Positions 59,462-64,000 of a DNA stretch of 64,000 bases are shown in pieces (positions within the stretch are counted from its first letter, which is position 1; every line of letters starts with the position of its first letter). This DNA comes from Cephalopachus bancanus (Eukaryota > Chordata > Mammalia > Primates > Tarsiidae). Under the pieces are notes generated by a model, which made no database searches, was not told where the DNA came from, and saw nothing but the letters and a program-made list of their open reading frames with translations. Where the stretch lies: contig JAPVLO010000122.1 in NCBI GenBank assembly GCA_027257055.1, positions 372,001 to 436,000 of the forward strand. Direction: 5' to 3'. The position numbers were made by a program, and so were the translations under genes.

Positions 59462-59602
59462 AACTACAGGTGTGCGCTCCCATGCCTGGCTGTTTTTTAT
59501 TTATTGTAGAGACAATATCTCACCAAGTTGTCCAGGCTGGTCTCGAACCCCTGGGCTCAGGCAATCCTCTTACCTCAGGCTCCCAAAGTGCTGGGATTAT
59601 AG
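59462..59602 (-). mobile_element. Alu half, antisense, older form
   Basis: Begins 'gaactacaggtgtgcgctc' at the same junction as 58688 but keeps 'caagttgtccaggctgg', so it is a different, older Alu. Confidence 0.82.
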
Positions 59603-59649
59603 GGCTCGCATCTGACTGGAATAAACATTTTGTAATGAACTATTTTGGA

Positions 59650-60470
59650 TCTGTGATTTTATGGTTTTCAACAAATTTGAAATAATTCCAGCCACTAATA
59701 CTTCAAATATCTGTTTTCTCTTTGCTTTGCCCCATTTTTGGGATTCCAATATAAAACAAGTCTGCTTGTTGTTATCCCACAGCTCATTGAGGCTGTGCTC
59801 ACTTTTCTAGTCTCTGTGTTTTATTCTGGATAATTTTTAATGCTATGTTATTAAATTTTCTGATCTTTTCTTTCTAGTGTCAATCTACTGTTAATTCCAT
59901 CTGGTGTAGTCTTCATTTCTAATATTGTATATTTTTATCTCTGTTAGTTTGATATGGATCTTTTTATAGCTTCTGTTTCTCACCCCATTATGCTTTTCTT
60001 TTTTTTTTTTTTTTTTTTTTGAGTTGGAGTCTCACTGTCACCCAGACTGGAGTGCAGTGGCCGCTCCTGGCCACCGCAGCCTCAACCTGCTGGGCTCCGG
60101 CGATCCTTCTACCTCAGCCCTCCACATAGCTGGAACTACAGGCGCGTGCTATCACGCCTGGCTAATTTTTTTGATTTATTGTATAGATGAGGTCTTGCCT
60201 GCCCAGGCGGGTCTCAAACCTGCGGGCTCAGGCAATCCACTCACCTCAACCTCCCAAAGGCGTGGGATTATAGTCTGAGCTACTGAGCCTGGCTCCATTA
60301 TGCTTTCATTTCTGTCCTCTGTCTTTCTGAAAATATGAAAAATAGGTCTTGTAGTCTCATTATCTCCATCAGTTTTGGGTCTACTTCTGTTGGTTAATTT
60401 TTTCCTGATTATGGGTAATGTCTTCTCCCCCTTTATTTATTTATTTTTGTCTGCCTAGAAAACTTTGATT
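59650..60470 (-). mobile_element. L1-like antisense fragment, split by an Alu
   Basis: 'cttttctagtctctgtgttt', 'tttgatatggatctttttat' and, after the Alu, 'ttctgaaaatatgaaaaata' look like an antisense old L1 (L1M/HAL1 type). Confidence 0.55.
60001..60293 (-). mobile_element. Alu, derived, antisense
   Basis: Flanked by 'ccattatgctttt' (about 59986) and 'ccattatgctttc' (about 60294). T-run of about 22 bases. Confidence 0.93.
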
Positions 60471-61020
60471 GTATGCCAGAATTTCTTCACTTTATGTTGT
60501 TGATTATGGATTATGTTGTATTCCTGAGATAGTGTTAGATGTTGTTTTGGAATGTAGATAAGTTACTTGGACTCAAGGCTTATCTTTAAGCTATATTAGT
60601 GTAGGTTCAGAGCAACCTTTAGTCATGAGTGAATTTATCTGCACTACTAATGTAGTACCCTTTAGAAGTTTCTATGTGATTCCTATGTATTTTGAGGTTT
60701 TACCATTTTGGCTGTTGGTAACATGAATTATTACCAGCCTTGGGTCATTCTTGGGAATTCTTCTGTCCATTCCTCTTTGGCTATTTCCCCCACAGCCTTT
60801 GATGTTTCCTTCATTAAAACCAAAATTTTGCTCAGCCAAAGACTTGAGGAAACCTCTCTGTAGATTTTCAGAGCTCTTTTTCAGTCCTTCAAATTCTAGC
60901 TACCTTAACTCTAATCCTAACTCATGCCCCACCAGACTGAGCCCTCTTCTGTTCTGAATAATCTTGACTTTTGAGGAAGTACATAATCTTCTGTACTCTT
61001 TAGATTTGTGTAATCACTTG
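60471..61020 (-). mobile_element. Probable continuation of the old L1, antisense
   Basis: 'cttatctttaagctatatta' and 'cagagcaacctttagtcatg' suggest the same L1M/HAL1-type element; weaker beyond 60.7 kb. Confidence 0.4.
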
Positions 61021-61024
61021 GATG

Positions 61025-61292
61025 ATTTTTTTTTAAATTTAAGAGATAGGGTCTTGCATTATCACCCATGCTATGGTGCCGTGGTTTGATCATGGCTCAC
61101 TGCAGCTTTGACCCCCCTGGACTCAAGTGATCCTGTTACCTCAGCTTCTCAAGTGTCTGGTACTACAGGCATGCACCTGACTTTTTTATTTTTATTTTTT
61201 TTATAGAGACAGAGTCTCACTACATTGCCCAGCCTGGTCTCAAAGTTCTGTCCTTAAGCAGTCCTTTCGACTTGGCTTCCCAAAGTGCTCAC
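61025..61292 (-). mobile_element. Old AluJ-like element, antisense
   Basis: 'aagagatagggtcttgcatt' to 'ggcttcccaaagtgctcacc'; lacks the local lineage marks. Confidence 0.82.
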
Positions 61293-61466
61293 CCCATCTA
61301 GAAAGAGATCTTTAGTACCTGTTTATATGCAGTTTCATTTGTCAGGTCTTTGATTTTACTGGTGTCTTGGTCAGCTGACTTGGCTTGTTGGTTCCAGCCT
61401 TAGTCATCGTTGATGACAGTAAAAAGAATTTTAGGATCAATTTAGGCGTTATAAACTGAAAAAATT

Positions 61467-61770
61467 GCCAGGCACAGTGGCTTAAGCCTGTAATCCTAGT
61501 ACTTTGCGAGGCCAAGGCGAGAAGATTACCTGAGTCCAGGGATTCAAAACCAGCCTAGCCAACTTGGTAAGACCTCATCTTTACCATAAATCAAAAAATT
61601 ATCTGGACGAGGTGGTGCGTACCTGTGGTTCCAGCTACTTGGAAGGCTGAGGTGGAAGGATCACCTGAGCCTAGTAGGGTGAGGCTGCGGTGGCCATGAG
61701 CATGAGCGTGCTGCTGCACTCCAGTCTGGGTGACAGAGACTCTGACTCTTCAAAACAAACAAACAAACTA
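61467..61770 (+). mobile_element. Alu, intermediate type, sense
   Basis: 'gccaggcacagtggcttaag' to 'cagagactctgactcttcaa' with an AAAC-type tail. Confidence 0.9.
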
Positions 61771-61915
61771 GGGGGGTGGGACTGGCAGTTGAGGGAAACT
61801 GCAAAGGGAGGGAGGGGCATACCTCATCAACAAGGGTACCTGCATGATCAATGTTTGTATACCTAATCCTGAAGTGTATCCCACATCTTTATAATAAAAA
61901 TTACAGAAAAAAAAG
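61771..61915 (+). mobile_element. L1 3' end, primate-age, sense
   Basis: G-rich tract, then 'catcaacaagggtacctg' and 'tatcccacatctttataata', shared with the L1 tail at 26.4-26.7 kb. Confidence 0.7.
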
Positions 61916-62271
61916 AAAATGTAGATTCCTAGGTCCTCTGCATAGCTATGTCTCTGGTGAGGCCAAGGAATCGTCTTTTTTTTTTTTTTAGCAAGACCAC
62001 TACTCAGTTCCTCTACACACTACAATTTGAGAATTTATGTTGTCCAGGCATCAAGGAGAAAAATGTATTTTGAGCCCTAAACAACTTATACCGTCTTCTA
62101 GAATAAAGCCTGTTTCTAAGTGGGAAAAAAAAAATACAGAAAAATGTTTTAATATACCATTTAATAAAGCAAGCCAATATCCCCCCCAAAAAAGCTGAAA
62201 AATTTTTCTTTCTTTCTGTTTTTTAAAAAATTTAGTTTATTTACTTTAGGCTTTATTTCTTTTATCTTATT

Positions 62272-62561
62272 TATGTTTTGAGTTAGGGTCTCATTCTGTC
62301 GCCCAGGCTGGAGTGCAGTGGCACAATCATGGCTCACTGCAGCCTTAATCTCCTAGGCTCAGGCAGTCCTTTGGCCTCAGCCTCCCAAGTAGCTAGGACT
62401 AAAGTGTGTGCCACCATGCCCGGCTAATTTTTTACTATTTTGTAGAGACGAGGTCTCACTGTGTTGTCAAGGCTGGTCTTGAACTCATGGACTCAAACGA
62501 GATTCCTGCCTTGGCCTCTGAAAGTGCTGGGATTATAGGCGTGAGCCAGTGTACCTGGACA
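62272..62561 (-). mobile_element. Old Alu, antisense
   Basis: 'gagttagggtctcattctg' to 'gcgtgagccagtgtacctgg'. Confidence 0.87.
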
Positions 62562-62579
62562 TAAATGGAATAAATTTCC

Positions 62580-62866
62580 TTTTTTTTTGAGCAGGAGTCT
62601 CACTCTGTCATGTAGGCTGGAGTGCAGTATGCTTATGGCCACCACAGCCTTGGCCTGCTGGGCTCAGGCTATCCTTCTTCCTCAGCCTTCCACATAGCTG
62701 GGACTATAGGTGTGTGCCACCACTCCCGGCTCATTTTTTTGATGTATTGTGGAGACAAGATCTTGCCAAGCTGCCCAGGCTGGTCTTGAACCCCTGGACT
62801 CAGGCAATCCTCTCACCTCTGTCTTCAAAGTGCTGGGATTCAAGTGTGAGTCACCATGCCCGGTGA
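62580..62866 (-). mobile_element. Alu, older lineage-specific, antisense
   Basis: Target duplication 'gaataaatttc' (about 62568 and 62865). Confidence 0.9.
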
Positions 62867-63255
62867 ATAAATTTCTTGAAAGTTCAATCTGTGTAGTGTA
62901 AGTACATAAAATAAAAATGCAGACTTCTTCCTTCTCCCATGGTATGCTCTGCCTACAGCACTTTGCATGCCTGGTGCCTAGCCTAATTCCTTTATGTCAT
63001 TTTGGCCTGTAGACCAAATATCACCTCTTTAAAAAGTCTTCTTTGACAAACCCAAACTAAAGGAGCATAATTGACTCTTTTTAATGTATCATGCCGTTGA
63101 ATTATTTTTGTAGAGTTTATCACTATCAGGTATTTCTATATTTATTTTCCTTGTTTTTCTCTTTCTTCCTTTTGCAGGTTAGCTTCTAGGACAAGGCCTC
63201 TATACTCCTACAGTCTAAGGGCTAGTCATGTAGTAGCTCTTCAAAAAATCTTTGA

Positions 63256-63545
63256 GTCTGGGAGTGGTGGTTCACACCTGAATCCCAAGACTTTGGGAGG
63301 CTGAGGTGGGAGGATTGCTTGAGCCCTGGAGATCAGCCAGGGCAATATAGTGAGACCTCATTGCAACAAAAAATTAAAAAAAAAAAAAGTAATCAGGCAT
63401 GGTGGTACACACACCTGTAGTCTCAGCTACTCAGAAGGCTGAAATGGAAAGATTGCCTGGTCTCCAGAGGTTGAGATTGCAGTGAGAAGTGGTTGTTCCT
63501 GGACGACAGAGTGAGACTCCAACTCAAAATTTAAAAAAAAAAAAA
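63256..63545 (+). mobile_element. Alu, sense
   Basis: 'gtctgggagtggtggttcac' to 'gagtgagactccaactcaa' and an A-rich tail. Confidence 0.88.
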
Positions 63546-63559
63546 AATAGCTGGAATTA

Positions 63560-64000
63560 TTAAATGGGTCTGAGGTTATTCTTTAATTGGATGACCTTAA
63601 AATAATTTTTGACATTCTACTGTTAGGTTAATTCTTTGTTTCAAGTTTTAAAAAATTTAAATTATTTTATGTTGCTATTTCTTTTGTAAAGACAAGGTCT
63701 GGCTATATTCATAGGCTGAATATGAATTCCTGGGCTCAAGCCTTCCTCTAATCTTAGCTTCCTGAGTATTAGCAAGTCTTTACTGAGTATCTACTATGTA
63801 AGATGTTTAGTTCCCACATTGTGCACAGCCTGAAATACAAAAAACAATGTTTGTTTGGTTATCTTATATTATTTTACATCCATGTGGAGGGTGTCTTCTT
63901 ACTTAAACTAATTACCAGAGCTTGATTTTTTAGTCTTTTGGCTATTAATTTTTCAATTGCCATCTTTTGATATACTCCTAACCCTAGTCACTAAATTACT
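63560..64000 (+). other. UBR3: End of window, UBR3 intron 1
   Basis: Contains a decayed Alu-like stretch (about 63680-63770, 'gacaaggtctggctatattc' and 'cctgggctcaagccttcct') and otherwise no recognised feature. Confidence 0.4.

Larger units (their letters stand above)
41936..64000 (+). other. UBR3: UBR3 intron 1 (5' 22 kb, continues past the window)
   Basis: No further UBR3 exon was recognised; the next expected coding text (Phe-Cys-Lys-Arg-His) was not found. The intron is made mostly of Alu, L1 and other old repeats listed separately. Stretches without a recognised repeat are about 42060-43385, 43860-45240, 45480-46080, 48130-49020, 49345-50540, 54520-54800, 55670-55945, 56090-56445, 56900-57980, 58910-59390 and 62870-63255. 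Confidence 0.8.

Overview
This is a window of nuclear DNA from a primate. The sequence holds dozens of 7SL-derived Alu SINEs (Alu is restricted to primates), plus L1, MIR, MER5, Tigger and MaLR repeats, and split genes with GT-AG introns. Most Alus are not of the human AluS/AluY type: they share a private set of changes, such as a right arm ending GAGTGAGACTCCAACTCAA, a linker with ACAATAAATCAAAAAATTA and a left arm reading GGTGGCTCAGCCTGTAAT. Old AluJ-like copies and FLAM-like monomers lie beside them. They also do not look like lemur or loris Alus as I remember them. My best guess is a tarsier; this is inference and was not checked against a database.

Three protein-coding genes are present, in the order and orientation I know for human 2q31: SSB (+), METTL5 (-), UBR3 (+). 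SSB (La autoantigen) is complete: a CpG-rich promoter and non-coding exon 1 near 4.3-4.9 kb, then eleven coding exons from 6283 to 16241 encoding 405 residues, and a short 3' UTR ending near 16.54 kb. METTL5 (18S rRNA m6A methyltransferase) has a complete 209-codon reading frame in seven exons on the minus strand, from 29287 down to 16307, with a CpG-island promoter at 29.4-29.8 kb. Its last coding exon lies antisense inside the SSB 3' UTR, so the two genes converge and overlap. UBR3 (E3 ubiquitin ligase) contributes only its first coding exon (41391-41935), inside a large CpG island; the remaining 22 kb is the start of its first intron.

Region by region: 1-4.3 kb is intergenic DNA with a MaLR LTR, an ERV1-like LTR, two Alus, an L1 fragment and a MIR. 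4.3-16.5 kb is SSB with intronic Alus. 16.3-29.8 kb is METTL5, with intronic Alu clusters, a Tigger-like and a MER5-like DNA transposon, and a recent L1 tail. 29.8-41.2 kb is intergenic and holds L1 pieces, two internally deleted mariner copies in opposite orientation, and Alus. 41.2-64 kb is the UBR3 5' end and intron 1, with a long, repeatedly interrupted antisense L1 and many Alus.

The gene products do not form one pathway. La binds the 3' UUU-OH ends of RNA polymerase III transcripts, METTL5 with TRMT112 methylates 18S rRNA, and UBR3 is an N-degron-family ubiquitin ligase. I found no novel multi-gene system. The observations most worth a second look are the lineage-specific Alu succession with its remodelled A box, the SSB/METTL5 antisense overlap, the GC-AG intron in SSB, and a chimeric Alu-bounded duplication in UBR3 intron 1.
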